From: Diplosphaera chodatii
Lineage: Eukaryota > Chlorophyta > Trebouxiophyceae > Prasiolales > Stichococcaceae
NCBI GenBank assembly: GCA_032358165.1
Contig: JAALGY010000062.1
Span: forward strand, 1,364,001-1,428,000
Length of the DNA: 64,000 bases
Direction of reading: 5' to 3'
Shown one piece after another: positions 10,324 to 20,548 of the stretch (within the stretch, counting starts at the first letter, position 1; each line of letters opens with the position of its first letter). The notes beneath the pieces were generated by a model. That model did no database searches, was not told the origin of the DNA, and was given only the letters and a program-made list of their open reading frames with translations. Made by a program: the position numbers and the translations under genes.

Positions 10324-13300
10324 TCATGTCTCACGGCGGGTGCGGGTGGTTCGCTTCCGCGTCGTGGTCCCTGCCGCATCTGCCTCGTCCTGCAACAGGG
10401 CAAGGGATGCGCGCGTGAGTCACATCGAACACGAAGATGATGCATACATGAAGGCACACAGCAGCAATGTGCCATGCCCTGCCTGCAGCGGCGAGCAAGC
10501 TGCCAGCAGTATGCATGAAGTCAATTTGACATGAACAAGCCTACGAACATGCCTATGACTATCTGATTTCATAGTTACAAGCGGTAGTCAATTGCACACC
10601 TCTGCCTCATCCTCCTCCTCCTCCACAACATCCGCAACGGCTGCCGTGTCGTCTGCTGTGACTGTGTCCTCCTTCTTGGCAACGCTGGCGGGCACCTTGT
10701 CTGGGAACGCCGCCTGTGGCAACACACGAGAAGCGGGAAGTTGGTGTGGCGCTATCTGCCAGTGCCCCATTGCATACATGCACAGGGCGGGTTTCAGGTC
10801 GGTGTGTGCACTGATGGAGGGTTGATATGCACGACCTACATTAGAGAGGATATGAGGCCCACCTGGCCCTTGGTGCTGAACAGCGCTGAGATGCCGACCA
10901 GGATGAAGCAGGACGGGATCAGCAGCGCGCCGTACAGGACATACGGACGCGGCGAGACCCAGTCGATGGCCTTCGACACGTATGGCTGTGCTGCCTCCAG
11001 GAAGGGCGCCTGCGTGACGGTGATAATGCAGTCTACTCGAGATCAAGCGCATCTTCAGGGCTCATTGCACACTATCACTGCAAAATTGGGAAATCAGGCA
11101 TGCACCCACAACAGGAGTGAACATCCACACGCACGGCAGACTGCGAGAGTGCTTCTCGAGTGCATACCTTGTCAACCAGGGTCGAGAACCACCCATTGAG
11201 CTTGTCAGAGAGCGCGTCAGCCGAGCTCTCCTTAGTCTCCTCCGCCTTCCGCTTGGCTGCCTCCTCAGCCTCCTTCTTCTTAGCCTCCTCCTCCTGTTAG
11301 CAGTGAGTATAAACCAGCCAGTTAGTGCAAGGTTGGGTGTGCATCATGAGGACACTCTGTGCATCCTGACCTAGCTACATGTGGTGCAATGTGCCGGAAC
11401 CACTTTGCACTTCAAAATGGGCGGACAGTTGTGCGGGTGGCAAGCTAAGGTACTATAGCAAGGCTAGCACAAGATGACCATCAGCAGCTCACCTCCTGCT
11501 CGTGCTTGGGCGCCCACGTCTTCTGGCGGAACTCCTCAGCCACCGCAGGGTCGTTGGCGACCACGATGTCATTGAAGTAGTAGTTGTTGTCCATGGTCCA
11601 GATCTCAATGGCTGCGGCATCGATCTTGCCGATGTTGGCCAGCGGCGTGTCATCCTTGTAGTACGCCGGGTTGGCAATCTTGCGCGGCCGCCAGATGCCC
11701 TATTGGGGAGGCAAAGTGGGGTGCCTTAGGTATGCTGAGGAGCATGGCCACTGGGCTGCAAACTGCCGAATGCAGCAGATGCATCCTTGATGTGTAACCT
11801 CTGTGCACTGATGAACCCAGTGAAAGCTTGCGTGGGTGTCGCGATGGCACGTCGCAGGACACCAGGCATGTGGGTCTCATGATACTCTGCTGCAGCCCAC
11901 CTTGTACGCAGGGTTGTCGATGAGCGGCGCGGACCACTTGCCCTTGTAATCTGGGTTGGCCTTGGTGGGCCGCTTCCACTCGCCGCAGCCAGGCGCATCC
12001 TTGCATGCGGGGTTGGAGATGCGCGGCGGCTCCCACACGCCATCCTCCTCCTCGTCCCAATCCTCCGGCTGCTTTGCGTCTGCAAGCAGCTGGCGCTGAC
12101 ATCAGCAGCTGCCTGGATCTCCTCTTGCAGATGTACAAGCACCAGGCCAGCATTTCACCGGCCTGAGAGCAGCGTCCAAGTGCAGCATCATGATGGAGGG
12201 ATGGCCCCCCGTAGGGCCGCAGAGCGCACCTGGGTCATCGATCTCGTCGGGCTCATCGTCCAGCCAGCCCTCCGGCTTCTGCGCGTCCTCGTCGGGGATC
12301 TCCTTGGGGGCATCCTCATCCCAGTCATCTGGCTTCTTGGCCTCAGGGTCTGGGATCCTGATGGACGCAACAACATGCCCGTCAACATAAACAACTGTGA
12401 GGTGTTTGCAGTCAATCCTGTCTGCAAAGCACATGCACTTGTCTGCATGTGCTGTTGGGGGCAAAGCTACTAGAGAGAGGAAAACCAAACTCACTTGGCG
12501 GTGTCCACCCAGTCCTCAGGCTTCGAGTCCTCAGGGTCATCGATCTCCTCCGGTGGGTTGAACGCCGGCTCAAAGTCCTCGAACAGGCTGCCCGACTTCT
12601 TGCTCTCGCCATCGATGAGCACATCATACCTGCAGGGCGAACATCGCCAGATGAGGTCCGTGCAGCCAGCACATGCGCAGCTGCACAGTTGCATGCAGCT
12701 GACGTGGTGTGCTCCACCAGAAAGCACGCAGCTCACGTGTTGTTGGGGTGCAGCACAGCGGTGTACACGTGCGTCTTGTCGTCCAGCAGCACGCTGGGCG
12801 GCAGCTTGAGGTGCTTCTCCTCGATCTCGCCCGTCTTGGGGCTCTTGTGCCGCAGAATCAAGTGCACCTGCATGTCAAGACCACATGAGCCGACGGATTG
12901 CATGTACACGCAACAATCAGCACCCTTGCAGCCTGCAGGCGTGAAGTGAGCCACTCTGCGATCCTCATGCCAGGCGGTGCTGGAATGCCACTGAAGTGCG
13001 GTTGCAGACCCTGAGCACAAACAGTGCATGTGCCCACCTTGTTGGTGGACCCGCACTTGTCGGGACCAAACATCACGGTGTACGCCGAATCATCCTTCAG
13101 CTCCTCGAACTTGATGTCCGCGTCAGCCGTCAGGAACTTGAGGTATGCGCCGCCGCACGTCAGGCCGTCCGACAGCTTCAGATCATACTGCAGGACGAGG
13201 CCCTGTGAGGGATCTGTCGTCTCCGGCAGCGCCGTGGCAATGCCGTAGTGGCGCGCCTTCTCTGGCACCTGCTCGTGGAGACAGTGAACAGCACAGGCAT

Positions 13301-13800
13301 CAGACCAGTGTCAGCCTATATGATTTCCGTGCATGCAAGAGACAGACGCCTGCGTGCACTGCATATAACATGATGTAGCTTTAGGCACAATGTGAGCGTT
13401 GACACCTTGACCCTGGGAGCAACTCAACTGGCAAGAAGGACTTGATCACAGAGAGGCAATCAGAAGGGCGTCACCTTCAGAGCGGCATCGCTGGCGCCTG
13501 CCGGTGCCTCGGCCTCAAACCTGCCGTTGTACTTCTCCTGCAGAGACGTGTCAGCACTGGTCAATGGCTGAGTGAACCCACACTCCTGCTTTGCGGTCCT
13601 GATGAAGAAACCAGAAGGTTTGTGTCCAAGCCCATAACGTCGTGCTATCAGCAAGAACGGCGTAGTACACTCACAGCTGACGAGTGGGTCCAGCCACCGA
13701 GGCCCTTTGAGAAGTCGTAGGTGAATGATGCCCCGTGTGCAGCCGAGGCCAGCAGCAGGGCCGCCAGCACTGCAGCCAGCATCGCCGCGCCGCGCTGCAT
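10324..13800 (-). CDS. calnexin, ER lectin chaperone
   Basis: ATG 13800 opens a signal peptide ([20 protein letters not shown]) followed by [16 protein letters not shown]. Later exons give [20 protein letters not shown] and [12 protein letters not shown], the carbohydrate-binding jelly-roll core with its paired Cys, then [19 protein letters not shown]. The P-domain repeats follow: [44 protein letters not shown], then [13 protein letters not shown] and [16 protein letters not shown] membrane helix ([20 protein letters not shown], near 10930) precedes a cytosolic acidic tail. A final exon (acceptor near 10390) adds [20 protein letters not shown] and stops at TGA 10324-10326, giving a basic end. 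An in-frame stop at 10588 just past a gag|gtgtgc donor is probably intronic. Calnexin retains monoglucosylated glycoproteins in the ER for folding. Confidence 0.95.
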
Positions 13801-14114
13801 CTTGCGTCCACGTCCGCAGCGTCAGTCCGAACCTCTCTTCAACACGCTCGCTGCTGTTGTGCGCCCTCCTGCCACGATCATTCGCTGGAACGTGTTGGCG
13901 GGGACTGGTACCACTTGCAACCCCCCTGCTGCAGCGAAACGCGCTGTGATTGGCCCATTTTGCCAGCCAGATCTGAGGGTGCAAGTCCAGCCCTTCCGCT
14001 GCCACCGAGCGGCTGTCCCCACAGTCGCAAGCAGATGAACGTGTTGCTGAGTATGCCAGGTCGGTTTGCCGGCTGACGGCACGTTTGAAGTGTCGGATCA
14101 TCCAAGGCAGCCAG
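13801..14114. promoter_or_regulatory. divergent promoter shared by calnexin and the TMTC gene
   Basis: Only 314 bp separates the calnexin ATG (-) from the TMTC ATG (+), so both promoters and 5' UTRs must fit inside. Visible elements are ATTGG at 13949-13953 (CCAAT in calnexin orientation) and CCACGTC at 13808-13814, similar to the CCACG core of ER-stress elements, but the two are not at the N9 spacing of a classical ERSE. The bidirectional arrangement is seen; co-regulation is inferred. Confidence 0.55.
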
Positions 14115-17100
14115 ATGCAATGGCGCATTGCAACGCTTCTGTCGGTGTTCTGCTACGCCCTCTACGCCAACACTCTGACATCCGACTTTGTGTTCGACGA
14201 TCATCACGCCGTGGTGGGTGCCCGTCACATCGTTTGCACTGGTGGACAGAATGGGGCGCTGTCAGATGCACGAGCTTGCGCGGTTTGATGCACCTGCTGC
14301 ACACTGCATATTGCGCTCGTCTACCTCGCGTGGTCTTGCTTTGATGACGCACTCCCACCTGGCTCTGCCTTGAGCATAGCAGACTCTCGGCGCGCATGCG
14401 ATAGGTGTCATCACTCGTGTGTGGGTGTGCAGGTTGACAACAGAGACGTGACTGATCACAACATTAGGCTGACCGATATCTTGCGCCACGACTTCTGGTG
14501 GGTGGAAAGCATCCCGGCCTGCATGCAGAACCGCGCTGAAGGTAGCATCTAACCTTCCGGGCATGATTGGCGTCCCCACACGCAGGGGTCAGGACATTGC
14601 CGGTGCACAGAGCCACAAATCATACCGCCCGGTGACCTTGCTATCTTTCCGATTACTAGCCTACATATCTCGCCGCTGCTCCGTACCATCGCAGAGGCAG
14701 CTTGGGCAAGATCCATCGGCGCCATCGGACAAGCCACCACCATTTGGCACGTTACCCTTCCACCTGGCCAATGTAGCGCTGCACTACATCGTGACGTGCG
14801 GCGTGTACTGGTGAGGTGCACATCGTGGACTCGAGCTGGTGCTGTCACATGAGACTTCACAGCATGTGAGAATGTTATACAATGTGCCATTGTGTGTCAC
14901 AAATGTGTGGCATTTGGGCCCGCAGCTTGGCCCGGCACCTGAGCAAGCTGCACAACACCGGCGACGGCCAGCCGGGAAGAAATCAAGAGGCGAGCCAGGA
15001 AGCAGCAGCAGCAGCAGCAGCACCAGCATCTGAAACCCGCAGACAGCACCGTGTCAGCAATCAGCGCCCAGCAGCAGCTCCCCGGACCAGCCAAAGCGCT
15101 GCGTCTGTGGCGCCTGCCATCAATGGACAGGGATGCGAGGCAGAAGCTGCGCTCGCAGCACTGCTATTTGCAGCGCACCCAGTGCACACGGAGGCAGTTG
15201 CGGGCATCGTGGGTCATGCAGAGCTGCTGTGCGCCGTGTTCTTCATCGCCGCACTCCTTACACACATGCGTGCGGTCAGCGACACCAATGCAGACGGCAC
15301 CAGCGCTCAGTGGCGTCTTGTTGCAGCTGCATCGGCGCTGGTCTTGCTGGCTGCCTTTGCCAAGGAGATTGGCATCACTGTGGTACGCTCCTCGCATTGT
15401 CGGTATATGTTGCTGTCAAGCTCCACACTCGGGGACATTTGCAAACAGACACTGCAGGTGATGGTAACCAAACTCAAATGGCGCAGGTTGTGCCAATGCT
15501 TTTATATGATGCCGTGCTGGTTCCCACCGGCATATCCACGTGTGGGCACATGAGCCGCAAGCGAAACATGCAATTGCGGGCTGCGACCCTAGTTGCCGTG
15601 GCGGCAGCTTACGTCGGCATTCGCCAGACAGTCAGCGGTGGTGAACAGCTCGTTGCCATCTACAGAAAGGTCTGTGATATTTTGGACGGTGCTATGTCGC
15701 GAGAGCCACTGCACTGCTTGCTGCAGTGCGCACGTCTGCCTGTTGTATTGCAGTCTGTGCTAGATATTTAACTTTACAGCAGGTGGAGAACCCGATACCC
15801 TTTGCCAGCAGCCGCCTGACGCGAGGGCTCAGCATTGGCTACTTGCACGCCTTGTACTTCGGCCTCCTGCTGGCGCCCTGGCGCCTGAGTGCCGACTGGT
15901 CCTTCAGCTGTGTGCCGCTGGTGACGTCAGCCCGGGATCTCCGCAATGCAGCCACTGCAGCCCTGTACACATTAGTGGCCTGCATGGCCTGGGTTGCTCT
16001 GCGGCTGTGGCACAACATGTACATTGCGCCAGGCGGCGGCGGCGGCAGCAGCGGCCGCAGCAGCAGCAGCAGCAGCACCCAAGGCGGCACTGACACCACA
16101 CATGCTGCCGGCGCAGCCTCAGCAGCAGGAGCTGCGGCTACTGCTGCATCCAGTCCTGGGCTCATCAGCAGCAGGGCAGCAGAGATCAGATGGGCAGTGG
16201 TGGTGTTCTTTGGGCTGCTGGCGGCGCCCTTTCTGCCATCATCCAACCTGCTGCTGTACGTGGGCACCTTCATCGGCGAGCGGCTGCTGTACATACCATC
16301 CATCGGCTTCTGCATCCTACTGGCGCGCCTGCTGCTAGCTGCGCATGGTACACAACACAGTTATTCCTCCACAGCAGACTGCTCAACAAGCTGTGCATCT
16401 TTGCACGACCCTGATACGGGTCCAGATCTACCGAAGACGCCTCACTTATACATCCGCAGGATGCCTGGCGGCTGGCATGTGGCACACAACACGCTTGCCA
16501 TCAGCCGTGCGGCGTTCGATTGTGCCAATCCTTTCGTCAGCACTGTTGGCTGTCTACGCCGCACGAACTGTCACAAGAAATGTCGATTGGACATCAGAGT
16601 CTACGCTCTTCAAGGCAGCGCTCCAGGTGCTGCCTGCATTATGCAAGCTTTTCCAAAGCTTGCCCTGAAGGTCCAAGCCTCACTATAATGACGGGTTGTG
16701 ACTTGGTACTGTTGGATGGGTCATGGCAAGATGGACGCTGCCGATGCAGGTGTGTCCGGACAGCGCTAAGGTGCAGCTGAACAATGGCATCCTGGCTCGG
16801 CGCGCTTCTGACTGGGGCGCAGCGCTGGCGCACTTCGAACGTGCCAAACAAATTGAGCCAACCTGCTGCGAGCCCGACTTCTGGAGCGGCCTGACTCTGC
16901 TCAATGCCAACAGGTCAGCGTGGCCACTGCCAGAGGCATGCATGCCCATGATGACCTGTCAGGCAAACCTAGCTGCATACTGACTGTGACCTGCACTGAC
17001 AACATGCTTGCTGATGCATGGTGGCTTCTGCGTCAGAGCAGGACGACAGAGGGGCTGAAGCGCCTAGAGATTGCCATCGACTGTCCGTATGTCTCGGCCA

Positions 17101-18256
17101 AATCGCTGCAGGCACTCAACCAGGCCTATGTACTCATGCATGCCACCAGCCACCAGGGCGTTTTCTACATGCAGGTGCTCAGCCGTCCGAAAGGCTCAGC
17201 ATGGTGCCTCTCTGCAGACAGTTGCACAGCCGGCATGCGTCCCTTGCCAATGCTGATCCATGTCATGTGCCAGGATTGGGCACGGATACTGGCGAAGGCA
17301 AATCGCACAGGAGAAGCTTGTGACATGTACGAGCAGCTCGCCGGCATGGGTGTGACAGGGAAAAGGAGGTCTGGCAATCAGGCGCAATTTGCTGAGCAGA
17401 TGGCAGATCAATGCCTGTCAGCCATCGGGCAGCAGCGAGGTGCAGGGTGGATGCTTCTGCCATGCACGTGATGCGGACTTCGCCCAAGCCACAGCTGGCA
17501 GCTCCATGATGACATCCTACGTTGGCATGCGCAGTGCGACCCTCTCAGGCGTCTATGCCCCGTCTCCTGGCTGCAGGCAGCACAGGTACAGGACTGCAGC
17601 GCCTGGCTGTCTGTGTACGAGCGCGGGCAAAGCTGCGGTCCGCACTGCTGCGGGATGCTACGCCAGAGTCCGCAGCTGGCCTGCAGGCGGCACACGACTA
17701 CCTGATAGAAACACAGCAAAGCTGCAGGGGTCACGCCGCCGCGGCTGAATCAATCGCCTCAGCCATCGGCGGCATCACAGATGCAGCTGGCGGAGAGCAG
17801 GGTCCGTTGGCAGCGCTGGGGCGGGCTGCGCATACAGCAGTGGTGCATGCCGTGCAGACCCGGCACGCTGCCGACCCTCACCTGCAGGCGGAGTGGGCCG
17901 CCATCCTAGCAGCAGATGGCCGTTTTGCAGACGCCATGCAGCACTATCAGGCAGCAGGCGTCATGTTCACTGGGCAGCATGCACAACAGGCAGGGGCAAA
18001 TCAGCTGATGCACCTGGGCTTGAGACGCCCGATGACCGCAGAAGACAAGGCTGCCGCATCCGCAGGCGCCTTTGACGCTGCTATGCAGCTGCAGCCGGAC
18101 TCGAAGTCAGTGTGCGCACTGATGCAGTCCAAGTGTTCAGCACTGGGCTGGCTCCACAGACGATCGGCGTCAGATGCGGCAGCGAGCACCATTGCTGGAT
18201 CGTATAGCAGCTGCTTGAACGGTCTGCGGCAAGACTGTGCAGCATCTGCCGTGTAG
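14115..18256 (+). CDS. TMTC-type ER O-mannosyltransferase with TPR repeats
   Basis: ATG 14115 opens a membrane helix followed by the GT-C-type acidic motif FVFDDHHAV, joined by splicing to VDNRDVTDHNIRLTDILRHD. Next come SYRPVTLLSFRL and LPFHLANVALHYIVTCGVYW (near 14760), then AALLFAAHPVHTEAVAGIVG (15160 on) and ALVLLAAFAKEIGIT, the hallmark luminal loops of the TMTC/DUF1736 family. LTRGLSIGYLHALYFGLLLA and PWRLSADWSF (15815-15905) form the DUF1736 core. FIGERLLYIPSIGFCILLAR (16270 on) ends the membrane part. TPR-like helices begin at 16745 (LNNGILARRASDWGAALAHF) and run to the stop TAG 18254-18256. A Gly/Ser insert (16030-16170) interrupts a loop. Animal TMTCs O-mannosylate cadherins in the ER; the algal target is unknown. 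Some TPR exon borders are tentative. Confidence 0.85.
16030..16080 (+). repeat. GGC/AGC trinucleotide tract in TMTC coding sequence
   Basis: ggcggcggcggcagcagcggccgcagcagc and following agc repeats encode a Gly/Ser run inside a loop between membrane segments. A similar agc run lies at 15001-15025 in the same gene. Confidence 0.7.
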
Positions 18257-18402
18257 ACTTGGTCACACCGATCTACAGAGTGGTACTGAGCTGCTTGGTG
18301 TAGCTACCATTGCAACGCTGTGTTGTCTACATACGAATACCCAAAACCAACGAAGGCAAGGACAATTGCCCAGCTACAGCCCAACAGTTGTCAACGGGGT
18401 CA

Positions 18403-18705
18403 CTACATGTCTAGATAGTTTGAGGCCATCAGCAGCTCCAGCGCAATCTCAGGCGCCACCTTGAACTCCGGGATGTCCTTGCTGGGCGCATTTGCCCAGC
18501 GCAGCTTGTAGTAGCAGTACTGGCACACGCGCTCCAGGATGGGCGTCGAGATCTCCGGGAAGCGCACCTCCCCGAGCTCAGTCTCCGTGAAGCTGCCCTG
18601 CGAGCTCAGCATGTTCTTGATGGTTGCAGAGACGCAGGCGGCCTTGTAGTCCACTATGAACTCGAAGCCCTCCGCGCTGATCAGCTTGACGGTCCCCTTC
18701 GCCAT
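18403..18705 (-). CDS. elongin C (SKP1/BTB-fold adaptor)
   Basis: A single intronless frame of 100 residues runs from ATG 18705 to TAG 18403-18405. It matches elongin C over its whole length: VKLISAEGFEFIVDYKAA at the start, an ML-rich loop (IKNMLSSQG), VRFPEISTPILERVCQYCYY, then IPEFKVAPEIALELLMASNY and LDM at the end. The length is near the usual 100-112 residues. Elongin C links BC-box substrate receptors to cullin-2/5-type ubiquitin ligases and also occurs in the elongin transcription elongation complex. It is distinguished from SKP1 by the IAPEIALELLMAAN-type C-terminus and the missing SKP1 tail helices. It is one of the few intronless genes here. Confidence 0.95.
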   Translation of the reverse strand: MAKGTVKLISAEGFEFIVDYKAACVSATIKNMLSSQGSFTETELGEVRFPEISTPILERVCQYCYYKLRWANAPSKDIPEFKVAPEIALELLMASNYLDM

Positions 18706-20548
18706 TGTACTGCTGCGTTCACAGCGACACCGCCATGCGCCTAGCTAGGAAGCGTGCACCGCCATTCCACGGCCAGGGGTGTGAGCTGACCAGGCTCTTG
18801 CAGGTGATTCAAGCTAAGCAACGAGGATGACCTGCCGATGATGTGCGACTAGTGTTCTCTCAAACCTCCCGCACCAGGCTGCGATGTGGTCAACGGTGTT
18901 GCTGACCTGGCTCAAATTTATATCTGATGAGTTGCAAAGGCAGTGCAGCCAACCAGCCAAGTCGAATGCTGTCCAGACACAGCAGTCAACAGATAGCAAC
19001 AGTCAGCACAGTCCAGCAAACTGGACATGGGATGGCAACTTGGCAATCATGGCACAGCAGCAGGCAGTGTTGGAATAGGCACATGAGGTGAAAGTAATGT
19101 ACTGCATTGGAAAGGCTGGCTGGCTCAGGGCTGCAGGCGTGCAGAGCCTCACTGCTCGCTACAGCATCTGGCCCACCTGCATTGTGCGTCGACAAGTGCA
19201 ACATAATAGCAGCACGAGCCGCGCCATGGCCGTTGGCCGGCCGGGTGAGCCAAGGTAGCCCGAAGGCTGCAAGCACCTGGCAGGCCACACTCGGCGCTGA
19301 CACCGTGCTGCACGCCTTGACATCCCGCAGGTAAGACACGGCGATATATGGATCGTCTTGGGTGCCGCATGCTCTGCTCAAGCCGACTAGGTCAGCAGGT
19401 GGCAGTCGTCCACCGAGCTGAAGAGGCTTGCTTTTTGTCTTGCTTGTGACCACGGGGGAAGCAGTACCCTGCCTTGCAATGGCTTACAGCTGGCATGTGG
19501 GACCTGAAGGGATGTGCTCCCGTGACCATGGTTGCAACACCTGCCGCTGCACTTGCCTCCGGTGATGCAGTGCCCGAAGTTAGTATGAGGCCACATCCTT
19601 GCAGGTTTCCTGTCGATCCCAGGCCTCCTGTGCAAATGAGGGTGCCAGAGTTGCGGACGCAGTGATCGTGCCAGTCACTGACGGTGAGTTGTCATCAGTA
19701 CAGACTGTGTCGGGTTGGACGCCAACAAGCAAGGGGGAAGGAACCGGCCGGTTCTGCCGGCGATCGTCATCATGGAGCTTGCCATGCTGCCGTTTTGTGG
19801 CGACACAACGGACCACGTCGGCGCGTCCGTGACTCAGGTACGGTCTGCACCTGTGCTGCTGGCTGCATGCTGTAGAAAACCACTTGCTTGTCCCTGGTCC
19901 TCTGCTGTCGCAGCAGCAGCATGTTTGCAAACGGTTCATCACTTCATGATGGCATACTGCTCAGCGTTGGCGCGGGATCTGGGTACCTGAGGTTGTTTCT
20001 GACGTCGGGAATGGTTGGCATCGCCAGCCTGTCGCGACATGGGTCGTCATGCACTGCTCAGTTGACCGCTGACATTGCAACTCATCCTCGGTGACCTGGT
20101 CAAGCCAGTGTGCGTTTGGAGAGTAGCAGAGCCGCCTGCGGCCGTCGAACGGGCTGTTGAGAGGATTAGACCGAGCGATCATTCCGATGGTGTTCTCAGT
20201 ACCTTTTGACCAGGCGGCTGGATGCAATGCCTCTACCCACCTGTGCTTCACCACAAATCCTCGCGGCCGCAGCTTGTCAAGAACAGTTCGTGCTTGCTGC
20301 ATCGGTAGCCAGCTTCGCTTTGGCTCTGCAACACTGCATGCCTGGGTATGCACATGCCCTTTGGCATAGCTCCGCATTCCCAGCAGCCCGGGCTGTGGCC
20401 AGGACCGGTGCGCACACTCTGCTGCTGCTCCAACGGTGTCGCTTGATACCTGGTGGGCTCAAGCCATTCGAGCGTTCTCAGGTGACTGAGGGATTGTGTA
20501 CCAGTCCCTCGTGCGAGTGCACAACTGACGAGCAGCTTGCCCGCTCGC
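18706..20548. other. unassigned 1.8 kb interval between elongin C and DCAF1
   Basis: This interval separates two divergent genes. Open frames exist: plus 19107-19330, ending at a gtaaga donor; plus 19715-19850, with a fairly protein-like stretch (RPVLPAIVIMELAMLPFCGD); and minus 19961-20377. None shows a domain I recognise and no coherent splice chain could be built. It may hold an unidentified gene, or only promoters and UTRs. Confidence 0.35.
19961..20377 (-). CDS. hypothetical single-exon ORF (138 aa), doubtful
   Basis: This uninterrupted minus-strand frame contains a protein-like central stretch (RGFVVKHRWVEALHPAAW and later NPLNSPFDGRRRLCYSPNAH). It resembles no family I know. It may be chance, since GC-rich DNA gives many long open frames. 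It lies upstream of DCAF1 on the opposite strand. Confidence 0.15.
   Translation of the reverse strand: MRSYAKGHVHTQACSVAEPKRSWLPMQQARTVLDKLRPRGFVVKHRWVEALHPAAWSKGTENTIGMIARSNPLNSPFDGRRRLCYSPNAHWLDQVTEDELQCQRSTEQCMTTHVATGWRCQPFPTSETTSGTQIPRQR

Noticed and set aside
10588..10590. Stop codon after EEEEDEAE taken as the calnexin end
   Set aside because: A gag|gtgtgc donor precedes it and a downstream exon adds an acidic-then-basic tail ([20 protein letters not shown]) in phase, typical of calnexin.
18403..18705. SKP1 instead of elongin C
   Set aside because: The IPEFKVAPEIALELLMASNY end and the 100-residue length are those of elongin C; SKP1 has longer C-terminal helices.
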